A DNA stretch of 20,441 bases from a virus: the IMG/VR virus record IMGVR_UViG_3300042114_000053, positions 1 through 20,441 of that record; one strand, given 5' to 3'. The position numbers were made by a program, and so were the translations under genes. A model generated the notes under the pieces. That model saw only the letters and a list, made by a program, of their open reading frames with translations. It was not told the origin of the DNA and searched no databases. The first letter of the stretch is position 1. Each line of letters starts with the position of its first letter. Positions 14,101 to 20,441 of the stretch are shown piece by piece.

Positions 14101-14960
14101 AGTTAGGCGTTAACTATACGGGTATTGGTGCGCAATCGTTTAGCGCAGGCGGTGCTAATGGTGAGACTGTCGAAGGATGGGTAAAAACCATTTTCGACAA
14201 AATGGGAACAGCAATCCTATCCAACTCAGAACAATACCGCAAAGACAACGAATCGCTACTCGATACGGTTAGCCGCATGGTTAATCAGTTTGAAGGCATG
14301 AGTATTGTGCTGGATAAGGTTAATACCAGCCTTGGCGCATTATCGACGGGTAGTGTTAGCGCATTGGAAGAACTCAGTAATGTCGCTGGCGGCTTCGACA
14401 AACTGGCTCAAGCACAATCGAGTTATTTTGATTTGTTCTACTCGGCTGCCGAAAAGTTCGATGTGCTGCAAAAAACACTGTCACAGACATTGAACAATGT
14501 CGGTATTAACGCCATGCCAACGACGGTTGAGGCGTACAAAAGCATGGTCGCCAGCCAAGACATAACAACCGATGCTGGTCGTACTGCCTATTATGCGCTG
14601 ATTAGCAATGCCAGCAGCTTTAAGAGTTACTTCGATCAAACTGGCGCACAAACACCACTGCTATCGCAAACCAGTATGGCACGCTTTAGCGATGGTGGAT
14701 TTACTGGCAATGGCGCGAGATTAGAGCCTGCAGGTATCGTTCACAAGGGCGAGTATGTTGTGCCTGCGTGGATGGTGCGTAAACAGCCAGACTTAGTAGC
14801 TCAATTAGAAAGTGTACGCAGCAATGGCTTTGCCAGCGGTGGCATGGTTGGTGGATCAGTTAGCCATAGCAGCGACAACAAATTTTACGACTTACTCAAA
14901 CGCATGGTCGATATTATCCGCAAATGGGATGGCGACGGTATGCCACCAGTGAGGGCGTAA
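11118..14960 (+). CDS. Tail tape measure protein
   Basis: This 1280-residue protein sets tail length and passes into the host during DNA ejection. The N-terminal tape-measure domain spans about 70-260 (VIDVADAYTGMQSQIKLL and TGVLRGDEFNSIMENGRG). Hydrophobic membrane-like segments lie at about 317-385, coiled-coil/helical sequence at about 480-700 and a Gly/Ala-rich stretch at about 738-930. Near the C-terminus (about 1190-1225) is GGFTGNGARLEPAGIVHKGE, followed by YVVPAWM, a conserved ending of these proteins. At roughly 0.15 nm per residue, the lambda rule, it predicts a tail near 190 nm. The ribosome site before ATG 11118 is weak. Confidence 0.93.
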   Translation: MADNLKLTLTLNADGTLVAVTKQASNEVIKLGSAANEAGDKAEKAFSKTKAGLQSISEQLVATKTQFLAFFGASYLIDYTKRVIDVADAYTGMQSQIKLLTGSTAGLIEIQSKLTAVAMTTYSDLPNTVKLFSSLDNAMLSLGKTTDQSIAFTQTFNKALSLTNPTTEQTSAAILQFSQAMGTGVLRGDEFNSIMENGRGVAQALADGLGLPIGALRAMADQGQLTAEVVVSALEKQAKAVDEKFAKKDLTVAQAWQNMSTAALLEIGKLDDGIGKTIATLAGFDSAAAQSASVTGGLASALSSASKHLDDIATVTGTVLVGALVARAIPAIYSTATALSVMAASGTLAATSITAAATAAARFALTPWGAAITAGAAAIGYLYAESNRTADAVDRLRESAQKLSGTNGVVDEVKLKAGAEELRALTNQLNALIEVKKQNSAVDILGTKEADLRTRIHAINANPMPINIVTEMDIEGAERQTKQIYDHAAQWMANQKAIEIKVDVEANNILGKMQEQYALVGLSARDAAIAQAQFALQAKAAKEGAKPTQLQLDAIAQMAGLLADQQEKQKALTLSVKDYTEAQKKATEARLREKAAAQNASYDKFERDNSATTAAQENRSRSIQSTIESLDPLVRAEREYADTQRTLNAGLEDAAISQQRYNQLMGEASKKLAEAKTGTKNVTTEMKMMENVIRRVDDGFVTVWKDMLSGSKDAFSSLKQIAINTLAEIAHAYTTQKIVLAIGGSFGIGGLSGAASAATGSLMMNASGGMSAISGTGAAGGVATTAADYATSSAVANVGASTVGGWMSSLSATAGGLSSGASAGLGYLGTGDLAFAGADAASLWGNGAYGQAAGTAAGAYLPVIGGALYGYQSTGEIGGAAAGAAGAYYGAQLGSIVMPGIGTAIGAVLGSIGGGALYTGIFGGGKEFTGSGVQMDYNGMGANANVNTYQSFSKDGGWFRSSSQWTEYTRNDQATQLVNESLAKGQTAADKVANKLGVNYTGIGAQSFSAGGANGETVEGWVKTIFDKMGTAILSNSEQYRKDNESLLDTVSRMVNQFEGMSIVLDKVNTSLGALSTGSVSALEELSNVAGGFDKLAQAQSSYFDLFYSAAEKFDVLQKTLSQTLNNVGINAMPTTVEAYKSMVASQDITTDAGRTAYYALISNASSFKSYFDQTGAQTPLLSQTSMARFSDGGFTGNGARLEPAGIVHKGEYVVPAWMVRKQPDLVAQLESVRSNGFASGGMVGGSVSHSSDNKFYDLLKRMVDIIRKWDGDGMPPVRA

Positions 14961-14961
14961 T

Positions 14962-15660
14962 ATGCTAAAAATCATCATCCCAAGCATTTTTAACGTCAAC
15001 AGCTCAAACATTGGTGGGACAACAGAAAACCAACAAGCTTTTGCTGATGGCATTGTCGGTACGGTATCGACAGCTACAGCCAGCGATGGTTCTATTCAGC
15101 TAACCATATCTGGCACAGGCGATGCACTCGCATTGCTTGAAATGGGTGCAACATCACTCACAATCAATGGCTCAAGCATCAATATTCTAAAGCCTGCGAG
15201 TGATTGGAAGAACTGGCTGTTTGCTCCTGTTGAAACCATCAAAAGTGTTGTCAACGAAAACGTGCCGATTAATGGCACCCAGACCATTCAATTGGACAGA
15301 TCAGCGTTGGCACCTGCACAACTAGGTATGTTGATCTATGGTCGTGTCATTGAAGTTGGCGATGTGCAATATGGACTAAACTCAGAATTACTCGACTACT
15401 CAACTAAGTCAACCGATGCCAATGGATACGTAACACTGATTAAGCGTGGCTATGGGCACTCGTTCACAGCAAACATCGAACTAACAATGGATGTTGCCAA
15501 TTTTATATATCAAGCGCTAACTGACCTTCGCGCAACCCCGCTGCTGTTTTTCGATACAGCGGCAAATCTAATCAGTTATGGATTTTTCAAAAACATCAAA
15601 AAACAAATAAACCGTGTCAATCACACTTTATTAACCATCGAAGTAGAAGGGATGCAATAA
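14962..15660 (+). CDS. Tail-tip structural protein, unassigned
   Basis: I do not recognise a named family for this 232-residue protein. It is mainly beta-rich, with Ser/Thr/Gly-rich sequence at the start, WKNWLFAPVETIKSVV near residue 75 and a C-terminal part ending in LLTIEVEGMQ, a hydrophobic ending seen in baseplate-type proteins. It begins one base after the tape-measure stop with GAGGG upstream and ends directly against the fibre ATG. Distal tail or tip-hub protein is the likeliest role from its place. Confidence 0.75.
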   Translation: MLKIIIPSIFNVNSSNIGGTTENQQAFADGIVGTVSTATASDGSIQLTISGTGDALALLEMGATSLTINGSSINILKPASDWKNWLFAPVETIKSVVNENVPINGTQTIQLDRSALAPAQLGMLIYGRVIEVGDVQYGLNSELLDYSTKSTDANGYVTLIKRGYGHSFTANIELTMDVANFIYQALTDLRATPLLFFDTAANLISYGFFKNIKKQINRVNHTLLTIEVEGMQ

Positions 15661-16449
15661 ATGGCAATTTCCCAATTACCAACACCACCGAGCAAGTTAG
15701 ACCCAGCCACATTTAATGCTCGTGCAGAATCATTGGTCGCAGCACTGCAAACGATGATTAACGAGATTAACGCGCAGATTGCAGGGTCAACACAGACTGG
15801 GTCATTGATTATCTCTAACTTGCTGACTGATTTAATTATCGGTGGCACAGGAGACAAGTTTGTTATTGTTAATTCTACCAATAGCCAAAAGGCTGGTATT
15901 GGCTATCAGCAAAACAGCATCATGCGCTGGAAAGAATACGTTGAGCTAACCACTGGCGATTACGTTATGGAACGTTTTAACGCAAGCGGTGTAAGCCAAG
16001 GGGTGGTATCAAGAACGCGCGCTACGGATGGTGTCACACCAACGCAAAACGCAGCACAAAGAGCGCAACTTCTAGCCGACTTAAAGCTGGTTGATGGCAT
16101 TGGCAGTGGGTTGGATGCGGATTTATTAAGAGGGCTTCCTGCTGATTTTACATCATCGCTTGCTACTAACGGGTATCAAAAGTTGCCGAGCGGTTTAATT
16201 ATTCAGTGGGGAACTTATAGCTTAACAGGCACTCATGGAGCATCATACTCATTAACATTTCCCATATCTTTTAATGCTGGAATTATAAATTTAACGTGCG
16301 GAATACACTCGTGGTCATGCTCAACTACTGTGGCTCATGTTTACGCAATTGTGACTACACAGAGCGCTACGGGGCTAACTTTTCAGTACGGTGCGTCTAA
16401 CGGCGCTAGTTATTCTGGTATTTTTAGATGGTTCGCAATCGGTTATTAA
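15661..16449 (+). CDS. Tail fibre protein, gp53-like C-terminus
   Basis: This 262-residue protein is a short receptor-binding fibre. The N-terminus (LPTPPSKLDPATFNARAESL) is a common tail-attachment form of Mu-like and P2-like fibres. A middle segment has GSGLDADLLRGLPADF, the 'GLDAD-LxG' motif of fibres. The last 90 residues start with GYQKLPSGLIIQWG and end in RWFAIGY, the pattern of the C-terminal domain of putative tail fibre gp53. Its GAAGGG ribosome site lies in the end of the previous gene. It is short for a fibre and may need the next gene's product for folding. Confidence 0.85.
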   Translation: MAISQLPTPPSKLDPATFNARAESLVAALQTMINEINAQIAGSTQTGSLIISNLLTDLIIGGTGDKFVIVNSTNSQKAGIGYQQNSIMRWKEYVELTTGDYVMERFNASGVSQGVVSRTRATDGVTPTQNAAQRAQLLADLKLVDGIGSGLDADLLRGLPADFTSSLATNGYQKLPSGLIIQWGTYSLTGTHGASYSLTFPISFNAGIINLTCGIHSWSCSTTVAHVYAIVTTQSATGLTFQYGASNGASYSGIFRWFAIGY

Positions 16450-16459
16450 AGGAGTAAAA

Positions 16460-16900
16460 ATGCATTACATCACAAAAGATAATATTGATCGTGTTACAGG
16501 GCGCTACCTAGCTGAGATTCACGGAGAAAACATCCCTCAAGATGCGATCGAAGTGAGCGAAGCGTTATTCAATACATCCATTCAAATGCAACGCCCAGTT
16601 TTGGTTAATGGCGAGTTAATTGAACTACCTTTACCAGAACTAACGCAAGACGAATTAGCCCAACAATCAAAATTAGCCGTCTACCAACTGCTAAACAAGA
16701 CCGCCCAGCAATACGACTACCGTAACTTTGCTGAGGTGGCGCAATTCGTCAATAGTGACATATGGAAAGCAGAAGCTGATGGGTTACTAGCATGGCAAGA
16801 TGCGTTGTGGGTGCGTGCTTACGAACTACTCAAAGAACCGATTACCAGTGTTGATGACTTTGTGGCGCAGCTGCCGAGGTTCATTTCTAAACCCGATTAG
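16460..16900 (+). CDS. Probable tail fibre assembly protein
   Basis: This 146-residue protein follows the fibre by 10 bp. The ATG at 16460 has AAAGGAGT 5 bases upstream, which decides against an upstream ATG at 16391 inside the fibre gene. It opens with a short beta-rich part (MHYITKDNIDRVTGRYLAEI), has a Pro/Leu-rich linker (ELPLPELTQDEL) and ends in helices (KLAVYQLLNKTAQQYDYRN and a Trp-rich segment). This layout and its place fit fibre-assembly chaperones, though I see no decisive motif. It is the last phage gene before the host region. Confidence 0.68.
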   Translation: MHYITKDNIDRVTGRYLAEIHGENIPQDAIEVSEALFNTSIQMQRPVLVNGELIELPLPELTQDELAQQSKLAVYQLLNKTAQQYDYRNFAEVAQFVNSDIWKAEADGLLAWQDALWVRAYELLKEPITSVDDFVAQLPRFISKPD

Positions 16901-16925
16901 CGGCATTTAGCTAACCAAAAAAACC

Positions 16926-17011
16926 CGCGAGCTAAGGCTGCAATTTTCTCACTTTTATCACTTTTCACGACTTATATTGATAAAAGTGAGATTTTACTAT
17001 TACCGCTCGCG
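16926..17011. repeat. Nested inverted repeats, possible transposase/attachment sites
   Basis: The inner arms TCTCACTTTTATCA (16947-16960) and TGATAAAAGTGAGA (16978-16991) are a perfect 14-bp inverted repeat with a 17-nt spacer. TCACTTTT also repeats directly within the left arm and spacer (16949 and 16958). The outer arms CGCGAGC (16926-16932) and GCTCGCG (17005-17011) form a second pair. The stem could end late transcription, but no U-run follows. Repeated recognition sites near the right terminus are expected for transposable phages, so this is one reading. Confidence 0.55.
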
Positions 17012-17074
17012 AGAATTATCAGAAATTTACCTGTAACGGCTTGATAAGCCCTTTCACCAGCTAAAAAATAAACG

Positions 17075-17119
17075 TGGGGCGCTAAAAACAAGCATAGCCA
17101 TATTTTTAGCGATTCCCCA
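17075..17119. repeat. Inverted repeat TGGGG-CGCTAAAAA / TTTTTAGCG-CCCCA
   Basis: CGCTAAAAA (17080-17088) pairs with TTTTTAGCG (17103-17111), and TGGGG (17075-17079) with CCCCA (17115-17119) after a 3-nt bulge. The result is a 14-bp interrupted stem with a 14-nt loop. It lies just before the terminator. It could be part of a late terminator or a terminal site of the element. Confidence 0.5.
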
Positions 17120-17124
17120 AAAAC

Positions 17125-17157
17125 AATCCCGCCTAACTGCGGGATTTGTCATTTTTT
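17125..17157. terminator. Bidirectional Rho-independent terminator between prophage and motA
   Basis: AATCCCGC (17125-17132) and GCGGGATT (17139-17146) form a perfect 8-bp GC-rich stem with a 6-nt loop. On the plus strand TGTCATTTTTT follows; on the minus strand GTTTTT follows. It can therefore end both the rightward phage operon and leftward motA transcription, whose stop codon is 18 bases from the stem. Whether it belongs to phage or host is not evident. Confidence 0.8.
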
Positions 17158-17163
17158 AAAAAA

Positions 17164-18015
17164 TCACTTAATGGTGGTCAAATATTCATCCAACTCTTTG
17201 AATGACATTCGATTAACAGAAGGCACTGACTTACGACCAAATTCGACTGCTACCTGTGGCGCGTAACCGTTCAAATTCGCTAATAGACACGTCTTAATGG
17301 TGGTATAAAAAGCAGCCTCTTCTTCTAATTTAGCACCCATTGCACCAGCAATCGGCGCCACGAAACCATAAGCAGCCAAAATACCCAAGAAGGTCCCTAC
17401 CAGTGCCACAGACATGTGATGGGCAATTTCTAAAGGACCCGCATCTAAGTAAGACATCGTAATAATAATACCCATTACCGCGGCTACAATACCCATCGCA
17501 GGCAATGCTTGCGATGCTTCTGCAATAGCAGCAATAGGCACATGTCCCTCGTGATGGTGAGACTCCATTTCGACGTTAATCAAGTCTTCAATCTGGTAAG
17601 GATTAGTCGCACCTGAAATCATCATACGCAAATAATCGGTAATAAAGTCGCTAACATGATGATCGTGCATTACTTTTGGAAATTCACCAAACAATGCTGA
17701 TGAATGAGGATCTTCAACGTCTGCTTCAATAGACATAAGACCTTCACGACGCGCTTTATTGAACAGTTTAAACATCAGCCCTAATAATTGTTGAAAGGCT
17801 TCTTTATCGAAAGGCGACGGTTTAATGAGACCTAACGCCCCTGAAAAGCCTTTTTTAAGCGCCCAACCTGGCGTTGCAATAACCCACGCACCAATTGTTG
17901 CACCACAAATAATGACTAATTCGAGCGGCTGAATCAGGATGCCAATACTACCATGTGGCAGATACCCCCCTAATACACAACCAACTACGACAACGGTGCC
18001 AATAATCGCTTTCAT
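17164..18015 (-). CDS. motA: Flagellar motor stator protein MotA
   Basis: This 283-residue protein is MotA, the stator subunit that pairs with MotB to form the ion channel that turns the flagellum. Four membrane segments lie at about 2-22, 29-49, 170-190 and 200-222. Arg90 and the acidic SIEADVE at 95-101 are the cytoplasmic charges that face FliG. Pro172 and Pro221 correspond to the conserved channel prolines. The His-rich ESHHHEGH at 151-158 is typical. Length is normal and the C-terminus looks complete. ATG 18013-18015 has AGGAA upstream. The usual downstream motB is absent; a terminator and the prophage follow instead. Confidence 0.96.
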   Translation of the reverse strand: MKAIIGTVVVVGCVLGGYLPHGSIGILIQPLELVIICGATIGAWVIATPGWALKKGFSGALGLIKPSPFDKEAFQQLLGLMFKLFNKARREGLMSIEADVEDPHSSALFGEFPKVMHDHHVSDFITDYLRMMISGATNPYQIEDLINVEMESHHHEGHVPIAAIAEASQALPAMGIVAAVMGIIITMSYLDAGPLEIAHHMSVALVGTFLGILAAYGFVAPIAGAMGAKLEEEAAFYTTIKTCLLANLNGYAPQVAVEFGRKSVPSVNRMSFKELDEYLTTIK

Positions 18016-18107
18016 AATGTTTTATTCCTATTCTTTTTATCTAACAAGATGAGGCATGGTAATCTGTTCGATCATTGTATTAAAACGCCTAAACTCAAGA
18101 ACGCGGC

Positions 18108-19118
18108 TTAGATTCTACCAAAAATGCGTTCCTGACTGTCAACAGAGTCAGTTAAAGATGCCTGAGCTTGACGTACATCTTGCAAGGTTTCTGCAATTTT
18201 TGCCAACATATCACTGGCTTCTTGCGCATCAGTTTGCGTGGTTCCGACACGATCTCGGCTTGACTGCATCACTTTGACTGCTGTACGTGCTTGTTTCTGT
18301 AACTCTTCGATAATAGACTGAATTTCTTTGGTTGCCTGTTGTGTTTTTTGTGCCAGAATACGAACTTCATCAGCCACCACCGCAAAACCACGTCCATGTT
18401 CGCCTGCACGAGCTGCTTCAATCGCTGCATTCAATGCTAGTAAGTTGGTTTGCTCTGCAATATCACGAATCAGTACCAGTACCGTACCAATATTTTCGCT
18501 ATCTTTTTCGAGCTGGCGAATGACATTAGCGGCATGAATCACTTCGTCACTAAGCGTATTAATACCAGAGATAACGTTATCTAGTAACTTGGTTGTCTGA
18601 CCCGACTGACCATTCATCGTTGATACTTGACTGCGTAATTGTGTTGCTGCTTCGCGAATACCATCTAACACTTCTTTAGCTTGAGAGAAAACAGCGCGAT
18701 TATCATTATTACCCGATGATTGTTTCGCATAACTTGCCTGCATCTCTAAAGACTCTACCTGTTCCTGAGCTTGCTCACGCATCAGCTTTTCCATTTGCAA
18801 GGCATCACTCACAGCTGAAATCAATCGATTGATTTTATCGACAATCACAGCGTCCTGCGCCGAAGATGACGTAATGGGCGACAGATGATGCGCTGACAAA
18901 CCATCCAGTTGATCAGCTAAAGCTTGCAATGATTGCGCATTGCTATTTTGATTCGCTTGCGCATTGCCACTCTGACGCATCATCACGGCAACTAACCCAA
19001 CGATTAAAGCCGCAACAGCAACACCGACACCAATAAAAATACCCGTGTCATCCCCTGCATAAGCGAACATCGATAAAGATGATAAGCCTGTGAATATTAC
19101 TAAGTCTCTTGCTTTCAT
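18108..19118 (-). CDS. Methyl-accepting chemotaxis protein lacking a periplasmic sensor domain
   Basis: This 336-residue protein has the chemoreceptor signalling hairpin, with the tip [20 protein letters not shown] near 217-236 followed by [17 protein letters not shown], which binds CheA/CheW. The N-terminus is a signal-like segment ending SMFAYA (about 1-21), then GDDT and a membrane span (about 27-47). Only a few residues could be periplasmic. No HAMP domain is evident, and residues 50-140 are Gln/Ser-rich and helical. Helical arms of about 80-95 residues on each side indicate a short receptor class. No C-terminal CheR-docking pentapeptide is present. AGAGAGGG lies before ATG 19116-19118. 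It lies between fliK and motA. Confidence 0.9.
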   Translation of the reverse strand: MKARDLVIFTGLSSLSMFAYAGDDTGIFIGVGVAVAALIVGLVAVMMRQSGNAQANQNSNAQSLQALADQLDGLSAHHLSPITSSSAQDAVIVDKINRLISAVSDALQMEKLMREQAQEQVESLEMQASYAKQSSGNNDNRAVFSQAKEVLDGIREAATQLRSQVSTMNGQSGQTTKLLDNVISGINTLSDEVIHAANVIRQLEKDSENIGTVLVLIRDIAEQTNLLALNAAIEAARAGEHGRGFAVVADEVRILAQKTQQATKEIQSIIEELQKQARTAVKVMQSSRDRVGTTQTDAQEASDMLAKIAETLQDVRQAQASLTDSVDSQERIFGRI

Positions 19119-19244
19119 GAGAAATCCCTCTCTGTTATCTATTCAATTGTGGTGATATCAAAATCTATTTGGAACAAATCCAACCAATGCCCTTGCTAAG
19201 GAATATCTAAAAAAATATGACGTTCATCTTCTTTCAGAGGATCC
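19119..19244. promoter_or_regulatory. Gap between fliK and chemoreceptor gene with a 15-bp inverted repeat
   Basis: These 126 bp likely hold the chemoreceptor promoter. TTGGA-ACAAA-TCCAA (19169-19183) is a 5-bp-arm inverted repeat that could be a regulator site. On the minus strand a short T-run (19212-19218, read TTTTTTT) follows an ATGA/TCAT mini-hairpin after fliK and may be a weak terminator. I could not find a convincing flagellar sigma-28 promoter. Confidence 0.3.
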
Positions 19245-20441
19245 CTAAACAAAATGATCAACCAATCCGTCTAGGTTTTTCCATACAGACGTATCTGAAA
19301 CAGGGTTAGCGGCATCATTTGATAAATCTGCAGTTTTATTTTGTCCACTACTCTGTTGTTGCTGATCAGATGCCTGTTGACCCGCACCAGAATCAACCGT
19401 TGCCGATCCAATATCAACCCCTTGTTGTGCGAGCATATCTCGTAGTCGTGGCAATGCATTTTCGAGCATGTCTCTGGTTAATCCATGCTGGGCAGACAGT
19501 GTAACATGTGCCTTGTTTTCTTCATCCATTTTTAAGTGGATTCGAACAGGGCCTAGCTCAACAGGATCTAACTTTACCTCAACTTCTTTCATCCGTTGAC
19601 TCACCATCATCTGCATACGGTTACCCATATCCTGAGTCCATTGCGGTTGACGCAGACTCAGCGGAGAAGTCAATGGTGTTGCCAAAGGTGATGTCGGTGA
19701 AAAGCTTGTTAATACCGAAGCAAAAGCTTCGACATCAGTTTGATTTGTAGACACATCACTTTTAGCCGATTCAATGGCTCGCAGCGCACCGTCAGCACGT
19801 GCATCACTTTGTTGCTGTTGCGACTGATTGTGTTGCTGCATCATTGCGCTTTGTTGTGTTGCTGCAGTCGCGCCTGTAGGCATTGACATGCCATTATTTG
19901 ATGCTGCTGAGTAACTTGCCGCACTCATCGCATCTTTAGCACTAACCGTTGAGGTATAAGAGGCAAAGACAGGAGCACCCTGCTCATCACCCAAACTGAC
20001 TGCATTGCTCAGTGCTTCATGACCCACATCAACCGCAACAGGTGATGACGACGTTTGGTGCGCCATCGTCTGAATGACTGTTTGAGACACGGTCACCGTC
20101 TGAGCAGCATCCGTCGATGGTGTGATTGGTATGGTAAGCGATGATTGATCAGCACCCGTCTGATTGACAGTTTGAGTATCTGCCAATGGATTAAAAAACG
20201 GTTGTCCCGTCAAGGGCGAAATAACGACATCCCCTTCGTCTTCCACCACTTGACCTGACAGCCGTTGGAACTCGGTTTTTGGCATATCACCACGTGGGGT
20301 GATGGCCTGTTGTTTACTTGACTGCATCTGAGTCGGAGCTGTCTGAGTCGGGACTGCCTGAGTCGGGACTGCCTGAGTCGGGACTGCCTGAGTCGGGACT
20401 GCCTGAGTCGGGACTGCCTGAGTCGGGACTGCCTGAGTCGG
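19245..20441 (-). CDS. fliK: Flagellar hook-length control protein FliK, 5' part outside the window
   Basis: The last 398 residues of FliK are seen. FliK is exported and measures the growing hook, then its C-terminal domain switches the export gate from hook to filament substrates. The conserved C-terminal Flg_hook domain is clear: VKLDPVELGPVRIHLKMDEE, then VTLSAQHGLTRDMLENALPRL and RDMLAQQGVDIGSATV, followed by a Gln/Ser-rich tail. The upstream part is Gln/Ser/Thr-rich and low in structure, as in other FliK ruler regions. An ATG at 20325-20327 has no ribosome site, and the frame stays open through a pentapeptide repeat to the window edge, so the true start lies upstream. Confidence 0.93.
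   Translation of the reverse strand, partial: PTQAVPTQAVPTQAVPTQAVPTQAVPTQAVPTQTAPTQMQSSKQQAITPRGDMPKTEFQRLSGQVVEDEGDVVISPLTGQPFFNPLADTQTVNQTGADQSSLTIPITPSTDAAQTVTVSQTVIQTMAHQTSSSPVAVDVGHEALSNAVSLGDEQGAPVFASYTSTVSAKDAMSAASYSAASNNGMSMPTGATAATQQSAMMQQHNQSQQQQSDARADGALRAIESAKSDVSTNQTDVEAFASVLTSFSPTSPLATPLTSPLSLRQPQWTQDMGNRMQMMVSQRMKEVEVKLDPVELGPVRIHLKMDEENKAHVTLSAQHGLTRDMLENALPRLRDMLAQQGVDIGSATVDSGAGQQASDQQQQSSGQNKTADLSNDAANPVSDTSVWKNLDGLVDHFV
20328..20441 (-). repeat. 15-bp tandem repeat in fliK coding for AVPTQ
   Basis: Six perfect copies of a 15-bp unit (20343-20432) are followed toward the C-terminus by one variant copy (20328-20342), and a ninth-base partial copy runs off the edge (20433-20441). 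In the fliK frame each unit reads Ala-Val-Pro-Thr-Gln; the variant reads Thr-Ala-Pro-Thr-Gln. Copy loss or gain by slippage would add or remove five residues without frameshift. The full copy number is not visible. All frames of the unit are open, so the reading frame is set by continuity with fliK. Confidence 0.92.

Larger units (their letters stand above)
1..17160. mobile_element. Partial prophage, Mu-like head genes with siphovirus-type tail
   Basis: An almost continuous set of virion genes runs from the left edge to about 16,900. The head proteins belong to the families seen in phage Mu (gp28, gp29, F, G, I, T). The tail has a tube protein, frameshifting chaperones and a tape measure but no sheath, which indicates a long flexible tail. 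Genes 292-6138 run leftward and 6392-16,900 run rightward. The right border must lie between the last phage gene (16,900) and motA (17,164); the coordinate given is approximate. The left end and early genes are outside the window, so transposition as the integration mechanism is inferred only from the head gene families. Confidence 0.88.
16901..17163. other. Intergenic region with the probable right prophage border
   Basis: These 263 bp hold no convincing gene. They contain nested inverted repeats (16926-17011), a small GGCTT/AAGCC hairpin (17039-17051), a second inverted repeat (17075-17119) and a terminator hairpin (17125-17146). The phage-host junction must be here because a phage gene ends at 16,900 and motA ends at 17,164. 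I cannot place the exact end without the left end or its target duplication for comparison. Confidence 0.65.

Noticed and set aside
17147-17163. Minus-strand ATG just after motA as a motB start or remnant
   Set aside because: Translation from it runs through the terminator and gives no MotB-like membrane segment before a stop.
16900-17163. Exact phage right end defined by a terminal CA dinucleotide
   Set aside because: Several CA dinucleotides occur and the left end is not available for comparison, so any choice would be a guess.
18016-18107. Sigma-28 promoter for motA in the 92-bp gap
   Set aside because: No sequence close to the TAAA / GCCGATAA pattern at correct spacing was found.
20325-20327. 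ATG as the start of fliK
   Set aside because: There is no ribosome site upstream, and the reading frame continues without a stop through the 15-bp repeats to the window edge.
20328-20441. CRISPR array
   Set aside because: The units are contiguous 15-bp tandem copies with no spacers and lie in the fliK frame.

Overview
The window holds the structural half of a siphovirus-like prophage with Mu-type head genes (about 1-17,160), followed by three chromosomal motility genes (17,164-20,441). MotA, FliK and the chemoreceptor look gammaproteobacterial, but the species cannot be named from this sequence. The prophage is called Mu-like because its head proteins resemble the Mu gp28 terminase, gp29 portal, F, G, I and T families. 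No transposase, integrase or repressor lies in the window, and the left end of the element is outside it.

Layout. A leftward operon (6138 to 292) encodes terminase with an N-terminal helix-turn-helix, the portal, an F-like minor head protein carrying a probable C-terminal toxin-like nuclease domain, a GH108 endolysin, a three-helix holin and a G-like virion morphogenesis protein. The lysis pair therefore sits inside the head operon. A small unrecognised rightward ORF (4-291) meets this operon tail to tail. A 253-bp divergent regulatory region (6139-6391) separates it from a rightward operon (6392-16,900): the I-like protease/scaffold with a probable nested scaffold start, the T-like major head protein, small connector-region genes, the tail tube, two tail chaperones joined by a predicted -1 ribosomal frameshift, a 1280-residue tape measure, one tail-tip protein, a tail fibre and a probable fibre-assembly protein. 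No sheath gene is present, so a long non-contractile tail is expected. The tail-tip module is unusually small.

The gap at 16,901-17,163 has several inverted repeats and a bidirectional terminator, and probably contains the right prophage-host junction. Beyond it, leftward, lie motA (without the usual adjacent motB), a short chemoreceptor with almost no periplasmic domain, and fliK, whose 5' part runs off the window through a perfect 15-bp tandem repeat coding for the pentapeptide AVPTQ.

The most notable points are the phased repeat array and the Shine-Dalgarno-sequestering hairpin in the divergent region, the F-nuclease fusion, the frameshift site, the split head operon with embedded lysis genes, the missing motB at the prophage border, and the FliK repeat. 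I saw no tRNA, rRNA, CRISPR array or insertion sequence.
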